Shown here piece after piece: positions 34,549 through 43,562 of a DNA stretch of 64,000 nt. The stretch is from an uncultured Actinomycetes bacterium. Lineage in GTDB: Bacteria > Actinomycetota > Actinomycetes > Mycobacteriales > Nakamurellaceae. The stretch covers positions 50,244-114,243 of the forward strand of contig CALANS010000067.1 of the NCBI GenBank assembly GCA_937926105.1, written 5' to 3'. A program made the translations under genes and the position numbers. The notes beneath the pieces are model-generated. The model ran no database searches. It was not told where the DNA came from and saw only the letters and a list, made by a program, of their open reading frames with translations. The first letter of the stretch is position 1; each line of letters opens with the position of its first letter.

Positions 34549-34584
34549 GATGGTGCGCCGCCGCCGCGGCGGCCGCGCACCATC
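34549..34584 (+). promoter_or_regulatory. strong stem-loop between pstS and pstC
   Basis: GATGGTGCGC (34549-34558) pairs with GCGCACCATC (34575-34584); the loop itself is the GC palindrome CCGCCGCGGCGG. No T-run follows. Such a hairpin can stabilise the pstS message or lower readthrough into pstC, giving more PstS than permease. Confidence 0.6.
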
Positions 34585-34608
34585 GCGGAGCTCCTCCAGG
34601 AGGATCTG

Positions 34609-35607
34609 ATGGTCACCACCCTCGACCGGCTCGACGGGCCCGACAGACTGCGCCGACGACGCAGCCGACCCCGCCTGGCCGATACCAGCTTTCGGTACCT
34701 CACCGGCGCCGCCGCCTGGCTGATGATCGCCCTGCTGGCCGGAACGACCGCGTTCCTGGTGGACAAGGCCTGGCCGTCGCTGCGCCAGTACGGCATCTTC
34801 GGCTCGCTCAGTTCCAGCCGCTGGGCCCCCAGCGAAGCGGCGACCAGTAAAGGCAACCCGTACGGGATCCTGCAGTTCGTCTACGGCACCGTGCTCACCA
34901 GCTTCATCGGGATGCTCATCGCCGTCCCGGCCGCGGTGGCGATCGCACTCGTCGTCACCGACGTCGCGCCCCGGCGGATGCGGCGGCCACTGTCCTGGCT
35001 GATCGACCTGCTCGCCGCCATTCCCAGCGTCGTCTACGGCTTCTGGGGCATCTTCGCCCTGATCCCGGCCTTAAAACCTGTCGTCACCGACGTCAACGAC
35101 ACCCTCGGCAAGGTCCCGGTGATCGGAAAGGTGTTCGCCGGACCCTTCTTCGGACTGTCCTACTTCACCGCCGGACTCATCCTCGCGATCATGGTGCTGC
35201 CCATCATCACCGCGATCTGCCGCGAAGTGTTCGCCACCGCACCGGTGAGTGAGAAAGAGGCGGCCCTCGCCCTGGGCGCAACCAAGTGGGAGATGCTGCG
35301 CCTGGCCGTGCTGCCGCGCTCACGGTCGGGGATCGTCGGCGCTGCCATTCTCGGCTTCGGCCGCGCCATTGGCGAGACTATCGCCGTCACCATGGTGATC
35401 GGCAACTCGGTGCTCACCATCAGCACCTCGATCTTCGGGCAGGGCGCGACGATGCCCTCGGTCATCGCTAACGAATTCAACGAAGCGACCGAACCCTTCC
35501 ACCTGGACTCGCTGTTCGTGGTCGGGCTGTGGCTGCTGGTCCTGGCGTTGATCGTCAACGTCATCGGCAAGATCATCGTCAGCCGCAGCGGGGAGCACAT
35601 CGCATGA
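34609..35607 (+). CDS. pstC: phosphate ABC permease PstC
   Basis: 332 residues, six membrane segments. The cytoplasmic loop EKEAALALGATKWEMLRLAV is the EAA motif that docks PstB. PSVVYGFWGIFAL is a typical PstC stretch. AGGAGG lies just before the ATG, and the stop overlaps pstA (ATGA). Confidence 0.92.
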   Translation: MVTTLDRLDGPDRLRRRRSRPRLADTSFRYLTGAAAWLMIALLAGTTAFLVDKAWPSLRQYGIFGSLSSSRWAPSEAATSKGNPYGILQFVYGTVLTSFIGMLIAVPAAVAIALVVTDVAPRRMRRPLSWLIDLLAAIPSVVYGFWGIFALIPALKPVVTDVNDTLGKVPVIGKVFAGPFFGLSYFTAGLILAIMVLPIITAICREVFATAPVSEKEAALALGATKWEMLRLAVLPRSRSGIVGAAILGFGRAIGETIAVTMVIGNSVLTISTSIFGQGATMPSVIANEFNEATEPFHLDSLFVVGLWLLVLALIVNVIGKIIVSRSGEHIA

Positions 35608-36629
35608 GCCCCAACCCGCCTCGAACCCCACCGGACCTCGTCAGCGACCCGGCTGCCCCCGACACCGCACCGGGCGTCCCGGTCGCCGCCGGCACGAGCG
35701 ACACCGCGGACAGCACCGAGGCGGCCACGGCCACGGCGGTGGCGACGATGCCCACCCGGCCACCGCTCGGGCAGTCCACCACCGCGACGGCACGCCGCAA
35801 GCGCAAGAACATCACGATGATCGTCGTATTGAGCGCCGTACTCGCGCTCGCCATCGCCGTGCTGGTCTGGGTACTGGGCTACGTCGCCGCCGAGGGTTTG
35901 AAATACCTCAGCCCGCAGTTCCTCACCCACACCCCGCCGGGCAACCCGAGCGCAGGTGGCGGCGGATTCGCCAACGGCATCATCGGCAGCCTGATCATCG
36001 TCGGGATAGCCACCGCCATCAGCATCCCGATCGGCATCGCCGCCGCGGTGTATCTGCACGAGTACGGCGGCCGCGTCGCCAAGGTCGCTCGGTTCGTCAC
36101 CGACGTGCTGGTCGGCGTCCCCACGATCGTCACCGGCGCCTTCGTCTACGCCCTCATCGTGATCCGCTACGGCTACTCCGGCTACGCCGGCGCGATCGCA
36201 CTGGCCGCCATCATGCTGCCACTGATCATCCGCGCCACCGAGGAGATGCTGCGCACCGTGCCCCGTGAACTGCGCGAGGCCTCCCTCGCGCTGGGCATCA
36301 GCAAGTCCCGCACCATCGTCTCGATCGTGTTGCCCACCGCATCCAGCGGCATCATCACCGGCTGCATGCTGGCAATCGCCCGGGCCATGGGGGAGACCGC
36401 GCCGCTGCTGCTCACCGTGCTCGGCAACGACCTGTTCGTCGAAACCAACCCCGACCATCGCATGGCCACCCTCTCCTTGCAGGTGTTCAGCAACGCGATC
36501 ACCGGCTTCCAGGCCGCCCAAGGCAGGGCCTGGGCCGGTGCCCTGACGATGGTGCTGCTCGTCCTGATCTTCACCGCGATCGCCCGCATCGCGGGCCGAC
36601 GCACCGCCGTGTCCGGAGGAAAGCGATGA
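35604..36629 (+). CDS. pstA: phosphate ABC permease PstA
   Basis: 341 residues. An unusually long Pro/Ala/Thr N-terminal tail (about 70 residues) precedes six membrane segments. The EAA loop is [35 protein letters not shown] and [13 protein letters not shown] are family-typical. Start overlaps the pstC stop and the end overlaps pstB. Confidence 0.92.
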   Translation: MSPNPPRTPPDLVSDPAAPDTAPGVPVAAGTSDTADSTEAATATAVATMPTRPPLGQSTTATARRKRKNITMIVVLSAVLALAIAVLVWVLGYVAAEGLKYLSPQFLTHTPPGNPSAGGGGFANGIIGSLIIVGIATAISIPIGIAAAVYLHEYGGRVAKVARFVTDVLVGVPTIVTGAFVYALIVIRYGYSGYAGAIALAAIMLPLIIRATEEMLRTVPRELREASLALGISKSRTIVSIVLPTASSGIITGCMLAIARAMGETAPLLLTVLGNDLFVETNPDHRMATLSLQVFSNAITGFQAAQGRAWAGALTMVLLVLIFTAIARIAGRRTAVSGGKR

Positions 36630-37561
36630 ACACTGCCCCAACCGGCAAACCGGCCAGCCCCGCCGGCGCCCCGGCGCTCGAAGCGTCGACACCGGGGCCG
36701 GACAGCCCGCAAACAACGATGGTGACTCCACGTGTGCTGGCTTCCCAGCCGGCCGCCCGAGCCGCCGACCGGTCCATCACCCGACCAGCCGGCACCATCA
36801 CCATCCGTGATCTCACCGCCTACTACTCGACCCAGCCGGCCATCCGCGACGTGAGCCTGGAGGTCGCCGCCAACCGCGTCACCGCCCTCATCGGCCCGTC
36901 CGGCTGCGGAAAGTCCACGCTCCTGCGCTGCCTCAACGGGCTGCACCTGACCACCCCCGGCGCCCGCGTCGACGGCGACGTGCTGCTCGGGGGCACCAGC
37001 CTCTACTCCGCCGGTATCGACCCAGTCGAGATCCGGCAACGCATCGGCATGGTCTTCCAAAGACCCAACCCGTTCCCGACCATGAGCATCCAGGACAACG
37101 TCCTAGTCGGATTGCGACTCGGACAGGGCCGGCGCGGCAGACGCGGACGCCACGACGACGTCGTCGAGCGTTCCCTGCGCCACGCCGGACTCTGGGAAGA
37201 AGTCCGCAACTCCCTCGACAAACCCGGCGCCAGCCTGTCCGGCGGCCAGCAACAGCGCCTGTGCATTGCCCGAGCCTTGGCCGTCTCCCCGGACGTGCTG
37301 CTCATGGACGAACCCTGCTCAGCCCTCGACCCGATCAGCACACTGGCCGTCGAGGACACCATCGCCTCGCTCAAATCAGAGCTCACCATCGTCATCGTCA
37401 CCCACAACATGCAGCAGGCCGCCCGCGTCGCTGACACCACCGCGTTCATGAACGTGCGTCAAGGCGCCGGCACCCTGGTCGAAGTCGGTTCCACCACCGA
37501 CATTTTCAGCACTCCAAAGCAGAAGGAGACCGAGGACTACGTATCCGGGCGCTTCGGATGA
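36626..37561 (+). CDS. pstB: phosphate ABC transporter ATPase PstB
   Basis: 311 residues. Walker [10 protein letters not shown] (90-98), signature LSGGQQQRL (204-212), Walker [14 protein letters not shown] (224 on) and [14 protein letters not shown] 55-residue Pro/Ala N-terminal extension before the ABC fold is longer than usual; ATG at 36719 is a possible shorter start, but the ATGA overlap with pstA favours 36626. Its stop overlaps the next gene. Confidence 0.93.
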   Translation: MNTAPTGKPASPAGAPALEASTPGPDSPQTTMVTPRVLASQPAARAADRSITRPAGTITIRDLTAYYSTQPAIRDVSLEVAANRVTALIGPSGCGKSTLLRCLNGLHLTTPGARVDGDVLLGGTSLYSAGIDPVEIRQRIGMVFQRPNPFPTMSIQDNVLVGLRLGQGRRGRRGRHDDVVERSLRHAGLWEEVRNSLDKPGASLSGGQQQRLCIARALAVSPDVLLMDEPCSALDPISTLAVEDTIASLKSELTIVIVTHNMQQAARVADTTAFMNVRQGAGTLVEVGSTTDIFSTPKQKETEDYVSGRFG

Positions 37562-37959
37562 AGCCACCGCATCACGATGCCGGCCTCGGGCAATGGCCGC
37601 CGCGCGTGCCCGTCGTGCACAGCCACGAGACCCTGCACGCCTGTGACATCGACATCGACCGGACCGCGCACCGCGTCACTATCCGCGGCGAACAGGTTGA
37701 TCTACCCCTGCGCGAATTCCAGTTGCTCGAACTGCTTGTCGCCAACGCCAACGTCGTGCTCACCCGCGAACAGATCGTCCGCTGGATCTGGGATGACGAC
37801 CCGGCCAGCAACTCACTGGACGTGCACGTACTCCGGCTGCGTCGGAAGATCGAAACCGACCCGAACAACCCCGTCCGGCTCCGTACGATCCGTGGCCTGG
37901 GGTACCGCTTCGACTCCGAGTGCTCCGCGCCGAGCTGCATCAACAGCGACGGCTCATGA
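37558..37959 (+). CDS. orphan OmpR/PhoB-type DNA-binding protein without receiver domain
   Basis: 133 residues. Only the C-terminal winged helix of a response regulator is present: [46 protein letters not shown] and TIRGLGYRF. There is no Asp-bearing receiver domain and the N-terminus is short. It is encoded inside the pst operon (ATGA overlaps both sides), so it probably tunes pst expression without phosphorylation, perhaps at the PHO-box-like repeat. Confidence 0.8.
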   Translation: MKPPHHDAGLGQWPPRVPVVHSHETLHACDIDIDRTAHRVTIRGEQVDLPLREFQLLELLVANANVVLTREQIVRWIWDDDPASNSLDVHVLRLRRKIETDPNNPVRLRTIRGLGYRFDSECSAPSCINSDGS

Positions 37960-38402
37960 ATGCCATCCCGCACCACCGCAGGCCCCAGCCGGCAGGCGCG
38001 ACAGAGCCAGCGCCGAACTGGGCAACGCCCTCGACGTCCGACCTCGCCGCCCAAGTCCGCGACTGTGCCGCCAAGCAGCTCGTCGGCCCGCTCACCGCGA
38101 CCCTCGACGAGCACTACACCCTCAACGCCGTCATGCTCGAACACCACAGCCCAGACGGACCGCGCACCCTGTGCGTGGAACTTCTTGACCATGGTCCCGC
38201 AGCCAGCGACCGCCGCTGGATGGCACTTGCTTATGACGAGCTCAGCGGCCGCCGAACGCAGCCGAGCTCAGCCGCCACCTTCACCGACGCACTAGCCAAC
38301 CTCGCCTGGGACCGACTCGACGATCGAGCGACACCCCGCCCCAGCTATCGCCGCCCCACCAGCGATCCACACCCAAACACGAAAGGTGCGCGGCATGCGT
38401 GA
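37956..38402 (+). CDS. hypothetical protein of the pst operon
   Basis: 148 residues, Pro/Arg-rich ends and a central folded part (LTATLDEHYTLNAVMLEHHS, RWMALAYDELSGR). Coupled to the orphan regulator (ATGA) and overlapping phoU by eight bases. No family recognised. Confidence 0.6.
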   Translation: MNAIPHHRRPQPAGATEPAPNWATPSTSDLAAQVRDCAAKQLVGPLTATLDEHYTLNAVMLEHHSPDGPRTLCVELLDHGPAASDRRWMALAYDELSGRRTQPSSAATFTDALANLAWDRLDDRATPRPSYRRPTSDPHPNTKGARHA

Positions 38403-39063
38403 CATCTACCACGACGAACTTGACGGCATCGGCTCAGCCATCCTCGAGATGACCACGCTGGTCGGGATCGCCATCGAACAGGCCACCAGCGCCCTGCTGG
38501 ACGCCAATCTGCAACTCGCCGAACTCGTGATCGCCGCCGACAGCCGCATCGACGCACTGCGCGGCGAAGTGGACGAGCGCTGCTTCCAGGTGTTGGCCAC
38601 CCAACAGCCCGTCGCGACCGATCTGCGTGTGCTCATCAGCTCGGTCCACCTCGCCGCCGACCTCGAACGCATGGGTGACCTCGCGCTGCACGTTGCAAAG
38701 ATCGCCCGGTGGCGATTCCCGGTGCCAGCTGTCCCCGCCGACGCGCGCGATGTCATCAGCCAAATGGGCACGGTTGCGCACTCACTGGTCAGCAACGTCG
38801 CCGAGGTCGTCGAAGGCCGCGACGTCGCGCTCGCCCAAGCCGTCGAAACCGAGGACGACTCCATGGACGCCCTGCGGCGCAAGCTGTTCACCCTTGTGCT
38901 GTCGAGCAACTGGGCTCACGGGACCGAAGCCGCCATCGACATGGCGCTGCTCGGCCGCTACTACGAGCGCTACGCCGACCACGCCGTGGCCGTTGCCCGG
39001 CACACCATCTTCATCGTCACCGGCACCCGAGCGCAGCCGGCACCGAAAGTTGCCCCGCACTAA
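38395..39063 (+). CDS. phoU: PhoU phosphate-signalling protein
   Basis: 222 residues, two PhoU helical repeats: LQLAELVIAADSRIDALRGE and, in the second half, EDDSMDALRRKLFT. RVLISSVHLAADLERMGDLA and LLGRYYERYADHAVAVAR are the paired metal-binding motifs. PhoU restrains Pst transport and PhoR-type signalling. ATG 38395 is preferred, with AAAGG upstream; a GTG nine bases earlier also fits. Confidence 0.92.
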   Translation: MRDIYHDELDGIGSAILEMTTLVGIAIEQATSALLDANLQLAELVIAADSRIDALRGEVDERCFQVLATQQPVATDLRVLISSVHLAADLERMGDLALHVAKIARWRFPVPAVPADARDVISQMGTVAHSLVSNVAEVVEGRDVALAQAVETEDDSMDALRRKLFTLVLSSNWAHGTEAAIDMALLGRYYERYADHAVAVARHTIFIVTGTRAQPAPKVAPH

Positions 39064-39096
39064 GCCCGGCACCGGGGTCGCGCGCGCCGCCTATGC

Positions 39097-39155
39097 GGTA
39101 TTGACAGGCGTCAATACCGGACCAATACTTCACAGTATTGACATCCATCGATACT
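39097..39155. promoter_or_regulatory. two ArsR-type operators upstream of the 80-residue gene
   Basis: GGTATTGAC-AGGC-GTCAATACC (39097-39118) is a perfect 9-bp dyad. AGTATTGAC-ATCC-ATCGATACT (39134-39155) is a close second copy. Both share the ATTGAC core with the sites before arsM and the second arsR. Confidence 0.65.
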
Positions 39156-39170
39156 GCGATAGGCCACACG

Positions 39171-39413
39171 ATGACGCCCGTCCTGTTCGACGCCAATGAC
39201 GAGACCGACGAGACTCCGCGGCGCAGTGGAGCGGTGCGGGTGCGGTCTTGGTGGCGCGGCAAGTGGCTGGCTGCCCACACCGCTCGGTGCCGGGACCCGC
39301 TTGCCTGGAACTCCTGCGGCTGCATCACCGCACTACGCGACACCTGCGCCTCGCGAACTGATGCCAGCCGCCCGTACGAGGCGGCGTTCCCGCATGTGTT
39401 CGCCAAGCCGTGA
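39171..39413 (+). CDS. small Cys-containing protein under ArsR-type operators
   Basis: 80 residues. Acidic start, then SWWRGKWLAAHTARCRDPLA and NSCGCITALRDTCASR with four Cys that could bind metal or arsenite. Preceded by two operators of the type found before ars genes. No family recognised. Confidence 0.5.
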   Translation: MTPVLFDANDETDETPRRSGAVRVRSWWRGKWLAAHTARCRDPLAWNSCGCITALRDTCASRTDASRPYEAAFPHVFAKP

Positions 39414-39730
39414 ACCGCCAGCGCCGGCAACAACGCGCCGCCGCGCGCGCGACACGCTTGAATCCGAAGGACCGCAACCTGCTCGTGGCCATCGCCACCG
39501 GCAGAGTGCAACGGGGCATCCTCTACGGCGATTTTGAGCCTTACCGGCTCGACGGGCAGAACGTCGGCTTGCAGCTCAGACTGTTACGGCTTCGGATGTT
39601 GGTGGCACTGCCCCCCTTATCCCCACCGCTGCTCACCCGCCGTGGCGAGGCGACAATACGAGCTCTGCAGGAGGGGAGTCCCCGGTCGAACTCGTTTCCG
39701 GTCGGGGGAATCCGCGCAAACTCCCGCTAG
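39410..39730 (+). CDS. small basic hypothetical protein
   Basis: 106 residues, Arg/Leu-rich, coupled to the preceding gene by a GTGA overlap. N-terminal RQRRQQRAAARATRLN is strongly basic. DNA or RNA binding is possible but not demonstrable. Confidence 0.45.
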   Translation: MNRQRRQQRAAARATRLNPKDRNLLVAIATGRVQRGILYGDFEPYRLDGQNVGLQLRLLRLRMLVALPPLSPPLLTRRGEATIRALQEGSPRSNSFPVGGIRANSR

Positions 39731-39812
39731 AATGACATAATCTCTGTTATCGGCGTTATTTCTGTGCCGAAAGATGTACATGTTTCTGGCGGGTGCTGGT
39801 ACGATGAATGGC

Positions 39813-40106
39813 ATGTCGATCTCCCCACTGACCCCGGTGCTGCCCAGCGGCGACGCGCGAACCGCGCTGCCCGATGCGCTGCGCCGATTCCGCGCCGAAG
39901 GGCTCACGGCAGCCCCAGTCGTGTTCGGGTCACACCGCAAGCCCGAGGCCGTGGTGATCCCGTTCGAGCTGTACGCGCAACTGCTGCCCGTCATCGAGGA
40001 CGTGGAGATCGCGAAGCTGGTGCGCGAGCGCTCGGCCGCCGGCGAATCGGTGCCCTTGGCCGATGTGGCGGCCGCCGCTGGGCTCGACCCGGATAGCTAC
40101 CGCTAG
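39813..40106 (+). CDS. type II antitoxin, Phd/YefM-like
   Basis: 97 residues from ATG 39813 (ATG 39804 also possible). The core VVFGSHRKPEAVVIPFELYAQLL is the Phd/YefM-type strand-helix unit; the C-terminal helices would wrap the toxin. The stop overlaps the toxin start (TAGTG), as usual for such pairs. Confidence 0.75.
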   Translation: MSISPLTPVLPSGDARTALPDALRRFRAEGLTAAPVVFGSHRKPEAVVIPFELYAQLLPVIEDVEIAKLVRERSAAGESVPLADVAAAAGLDPDSYR

Positions 40107-40480
40107 TGCCACCACAGCGGCGCGCGCCGCAGCTGGCGCTGCGTGCGCTGCCCGGGTTCCAAGGCGACATCGACGCACTGCCCGATCTCGCAACCCGCAA
40201 GATGGCCCTCGACATGCTCGTGCTCGTCCGCGATGGCAAGACCCGCGGCCAGACCCTCGACGCTCGTGTCGGCACCGGCGACCTCAGTGACTGCTACAAG
40301 CTCTACTTCGACCCGGACGGGTCTGGCAAACCCCGCTTCAGACTCGTCTACCGCTACACGCCTACAGAGGTCACCGCGGTCGCGATCGAAGCCGTCGCTG
40401 TCGGCCGCCGTGAGGACCTGGACGCCTACCGCCGCGCCATCGCCAACCTCGAACGCAGCACCCCCGAGGACCCGAAGTGA
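40106..40480 (+). CDS. type II toxin, RelE/ParE-like
   Basis: 124 residues. DCYKLYFDPDGSGKPRFRLV and AVAVGRREDLDAYRRAI match the beta-strand core and C-terminal helix of RelE/ParE-like toxins. It follows the antitoxin with an overlapping start and would be an mRNA nuclease or gyrase poison held in check by it. Confidence 0.75.
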   Translation: MPPQRRAPQLALRALPGFQGDIDALPDLATRKMALDMLVLVRDGKTRGQTLDARVGTGDLSDCYKLYFDPDGSGKPRFRLVYRYTPTEVTAVAIEAVAVGRREDLDAYRRAIANLERSTPEDPK

Positions 40481-40764
40481 GCGGCACAACGCAACCCGAG
40501 CAGCAGCTGGAGCCGATCGAGATCGTTCGCGACGAGCGGGCGTTTCGGGTCGACTACGAGCCCTCATCGCTGGCCACCGGCTGGATGCTGCGCGAGCGCC
40601 ACCACGACGGATGGCCCGTTATGGCCGGGCCGTTCGACAGACGTCAAGACGCCCTCGAGGGCATCGAGGATCTGATCACCGCCGCGCCGCTGTGCTGCTA
40701 CCAAGACGAGAACGGATACCAGTCATGCTGGGTCCAACCCGATACCGAAGACGCGAGGATATGA
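40477..40764 (+). CDS. small hypothetical protein
   Basis: 95 residues from a GTG overlapping the toxin stop (GTGA). Acidic, with GWMLRERHHDGWPVMAGP and a short Cys pair near the end (CCYQDENGYQSC). Perhaps a third component of the TA operon; no family recognised. Confidence 0.55.
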   Translation: MSGTTQPEQQLEPIEIVRDERAFRVDYEPSSLATGWMLRERHHDGWPVMAGPFDRRQDALEGIEDLITAAPLCCYQDENGYQSCWVQPDTEDARI

Positions 40765-40822
40765 GTCACCACCGCTCGCCGCAGCCGGTGCTTCTTGCCC
40801 ACTTCGTCAGTCGAGCCATGTG

Positions 40823-41422
40823 ATGCCAACCCGATGGATCGCGAGCAAGGCCCTGGTTCTGATCGAGGAAACCTCCTCGCTCGGGATGACCCTGGACCAG
40901 GCCGCCGCCGAACTGGTCGTTCGTGACCGGCTCCAGACGATCGCCGGGGCGCTGCGGGTGACCGAGGCGGCCGCCCGGCGCTACCTCAACGACGACACGA
41001 TCCGAGACCTGGCTCGCAGCATGGTCGCCTCCCTCGCCGAGGAACAACCGGGGCTCGACCTCGCCGAGGCCGAACCAGACACTGAGATCGACCCACGGCT
41101 GGCCGCGCTCGCGGTGACCGCGCTGTCTGAAGCCGTCCTGGTTCACCTGGCCAACCCGACCAGCGTCGGTTCGGGCCTGGTCGGCGAGTGCATCGGCATG
41201 CTCTCGATCCACGGCACCCGCCTCTACCAGTCGTACGGCGCCGACGCCGTCGTGGTGTCGCGGGCATGGTTGCTGCGCGCCGCCCGCTACATCGAGTCCG
41301 CTGCCGACACCTTGGATAGCGGCGGAGTCGTCGGAACGCCAACGGACCTCGACCCGAGCCGGATCGTCGCGTCGTTCCGCTCCGACGCCGAGCTGATGCG
41401 CGCCGTGGTGCGGAGCGGTTAG
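40823..41422 (+). CDS. hypothetical protein with HTH-like start
   Basis: 199 residues (ATG at 40823; GTG at 40820 also possible). LRVTEAAARRYLNDDTIRDL looks like a small HTH; the rest is helical, with no Cys pattern or membrane segment. Separate from the TA operon by 58 bp. Confidence 0.55.
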   Translation: MPTRWIASKALVLIEETSSLGMTLDQAAAELVVRDRLQTIAGALRVTEAAARRYLNDDTIRDLARSMVASLAEEQPGLDLAEAEPDTEIDPRLAALAVTALSEAVLVHLANPTSVGSGLVGECIGMLSIHGTRLYQSYGADAVVVSRAWLLRAARYIESAADTLDSGGVVGTPTDLDPSRIVASFRSDAELMRAVVRSG

Positions 41423-41506
41423 ACAGAGTCCGGCCTCATCAGGTGTTCGGCCCCCGTCCTGACGCCCGCCGAAACCCCTTCCCGTACTACCCTGCCCGGG
41501 TATAGT

Positions 41507-41534
41507 CGTTCATACAACGGCCGCAGTATGAACG
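41507..41534. promoter_or_regulatory. perfect inverted repeat and promoter of the AAA operon
   Basis: CGTTCATAC (41507-41515) and GTATGAACG (41526-41534) are perfect inverted arms around a 10-bp spacer, followed by a third half-site GTATGAAT that contains the first possible start codon. TATAGT (41501-41506) is a fitting -10. The layout suggests strong autoregulation. Confidence 0.65.
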
Positions 41535-41537
41535 AGT

Positions 41538-42854
41538 ATGAATCCGGAAGGTGTCGACGCCGTGGACCAGAGTCCGTACAGCCCGGGCGCGGGAACGCTA
41601 CCGCCGGTCCTCGCCGGACGGGATCGCCTGCTGCATCGCCTGATGCTCGGTCTCAACGACGTCGCGACCGTGGGGCGCGTCCGGACCCAGGACGTGATCC
41701 TCATCGGGCCTCGAGGGGTCGGCAAGACGGTCGCCATGTCGGTCTACGGCGACCAAGCCCGCGCCGGCGGTTTCGAGGTCATCAACCTGCAGGCCGTCTC
41801 GGGCCGTACCGGCCTGGTGTCCTCGCTACTCGAACGGGCCGCACGCGGCATCGAGCGGCAGAGCGGACCCTGGACCCGCGCACGACGCGCCTTCGACCGC
41901 ATCGCCAGCGTCAGCTTCGGGGTCGCAGGCCTCAGCGTCGGCATCGAAGCCCGACCCGAGCCCGCCGGCGGGCAGCGACTCGACCCGGGCACGCTCGCCG
42001 AAGCACTGGCCGAGCTGGCCGAGGAGGTGCGTCGCGACGCCCCAGCCGGCGGACTGCTGCTCACGATCGACGAGATGCAGGAAGCCTCGGCCTCGGATCT
42101 GGCGCTGCTCGCCGCCACCCTGCAACGGCTCACCGTCGATCACCGCGGGGCTGCTGTCGTCTTCGCCGGCACCGGCTTGCCCCACACGCCCGACGTGCTG
42201 CGCACCTCCCGCGTTACGCACCCCGATCGGCTCTTCCTGCTCGAAGAGCTCCCGGTCTCCCTCAGCCGGGACGACGCGCTGTACGCGATCATCGAGCCCG
42301 CCCGCCAACGCGGCGTGCGGTGGGAGCCGCAGGCTGCCGACGAGATCGTGGACTCCAGCAACGGCTACCCAGCCCACGTGCAGATGTTCGCCCACGAGGC
42401 ATGGCTGGCCGCCGCCAGCCCGGGACTGATCACCCTCGCTGAGGCGCGGGCAGGCCTAGTCCAAGCGCACGACGACCTGGCCCGCCGCACCCTCGGACCA
42501 CGCTGGCGGGCGATGCCCGAGCGCCAAATGGAGTACATCGCCGCGGTCGCGCTGCACGGCGGCTCGTCGACCACCGCGACGGTGGCCCGCACCCTCGGCC
42601 GAACCGCCCAGGAGCTGTCGAAGGTCCGCGACACTCTGATCAGCGAGGGCGACCTGTACAGCCTGCAGCGCGGCCACATCGCACTCGCGGTGCCGATCTT
42701 CGGCTCCTACGCCCTCGCCGAATACGAACGCGCACGACAGATGGCCACCCTCGACCTGATCAGCCTCGACCAGATGCGCAGCAATGCCGGCGCAATCACC
42801 TCGACGACCCCGCCAGCTCTCGAACCTGGCAACACCCAGCCGGACCAGCCATGA
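41538..42854 (+). CDS. AAA ATPase (STAND/Orc1-like)
   Basis: 438 residues. Walker A GPRGVGKT (57-64), Walker B LLLTIDEM (Asp178, Glu179), a sensor segment (VVFAGTGLPHTPD) and a C-terminal winged-helix-like region (TATVARTLGRTAQELSKVRD). Such ATPases are common on actinobacterial mobile elements. The ATG at 41538 lies in the operator and lacks a ribosome site; GTG at 41562 has GGAAGG before it and is a likely true start. Overlaps the next gene. Confidence 0.8.
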   Translation: MNPEGVDAVDQSPYSPGAGTLPPVLAGRDRLLHRLMLGLNDVATVGRVRTQDVILIGPRGVGKTVAMSVYGDQARAGGFEVINLQAVSGRTGLVSSLLERAARGIERQSGPWTRARRAFDRIASVSFGVAGLSVGIEARPEPAGGQRLDPGTLAEALAELAEEVRRDAPAGGLLLTIDEMQEASASDLALLAATLQRLTVDHRGAAVVFAGTGLPHTPDVLRTSRVTHPDRLFLLEELPVSLSRDDALYAIIEPARQRGVRWEPQAADEIVDSSNGYPAHVQMFAHEAWLAAASPGLITLAEARAGLVQAHDDLARRTLGPRWRAMPERQMEYIAAVALHGGSSTTATVARTLGRTAQELSKVRDTLISEGDLYSLQRGHIALAVPIFGSYALAEYERARQMATLDLISLDQMRSNAGAITSTTPPALEPGNTQPDQP

Positions 42855-43558
42855 GCGCTGCGGACGCCGAGATCCCGCGTCCGCTCAACGGTGTCCGCGA
42901 TGTCGCCTCGGCCGCGTTTCAACGCGCCATGAGCAACGGATCGATCAGTCGACGGCTCGGGTGGGCCGCGCTCGTTCTCCTGCCGCTGACGTTCCCTGCC
43001 CAGATCCCGCTGGTCCTGCTCGGCGGACCGCAGGTGATGCGTACGCGCCGCGCCGCCTCGCTTCAGCTCGGGCGAACCGCGCACGTCCGGCCGGCGGCCG
43101 TGATTGCAAGTGTCAGCTTCGCGCTGTTGACCTGCGTCTACGTCGCGATCGCCGACTTCGTCTTTGGCCTGCCGGGCTGGCTGGTGTACTCAGTGTTCCT
43201 CGCCCTGGTCGTGGTCGAGCTGGCGGGCGCGATCCTGGCCGCCGCGGTGCGCCGCGCGTGGCGGGCGCTGAGGCACCGGCCCGGGCCGCTGGATCTTGCC
43301 ACCGCGGTCGACCTCGACGGCCAGGTACCGGTGTCGGTCACGTTCGTGGTCGCCTTTCCTCGCGACGGTGGCCGCGGGTCTGCATTGATGGCCGGCCTCG
43401 AGGTCGTGCTTGATGCGGCGAGTGAGCCGGCCGAGTTGACCGCGCGCACCGCCGGGCTGATCGAGTTCTACCAGCGACACGGTTTCCGCAGCCTGCACGG
43501 CGACCCTCGCCAGATGATCCGCCACCCACGCCCGGACACCGGAACCGTCCAACGCTGA
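42851..43558 (+). CDS. three-span membrane protein with GNAT-like C-terminus
   Basis: 235 residues. Three membrane segments (about 37-60, 76-100 and 106-132) precede a cytoplasmic domain whose end, LIEFYQRHGFRSLHGDPRQM, resembles the last part of a GNAT acetyltransferase (YxRxGF). The domain is shorter than a full GNAT, so activity is doubtful. Coupled (ATGA) to the AAA ATPase gene. Confidence 0.6.
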   Translation: MSAADAEIPRPLNGVRDVASAAFQRAMSNGSISRRLGWAALVLLPLTFPAQIPLVLLGGPQVMRTRRAASLQLGRTAHVRPAAVIASVSFALLTCVYVAIADFVFGLPGWLVYSVFLALVVVELAGAILAAAVRRAWRALRHRPGPLDLATAVDLDGQVPVSVTFVVAFPRDGGRGSALMAGLEVVLDAASEPAELTARTAGLIEFYQRHGFRSLHGDPRQMIRHPRPDTGTVQR

Positions 43559-43562
43559 GACC

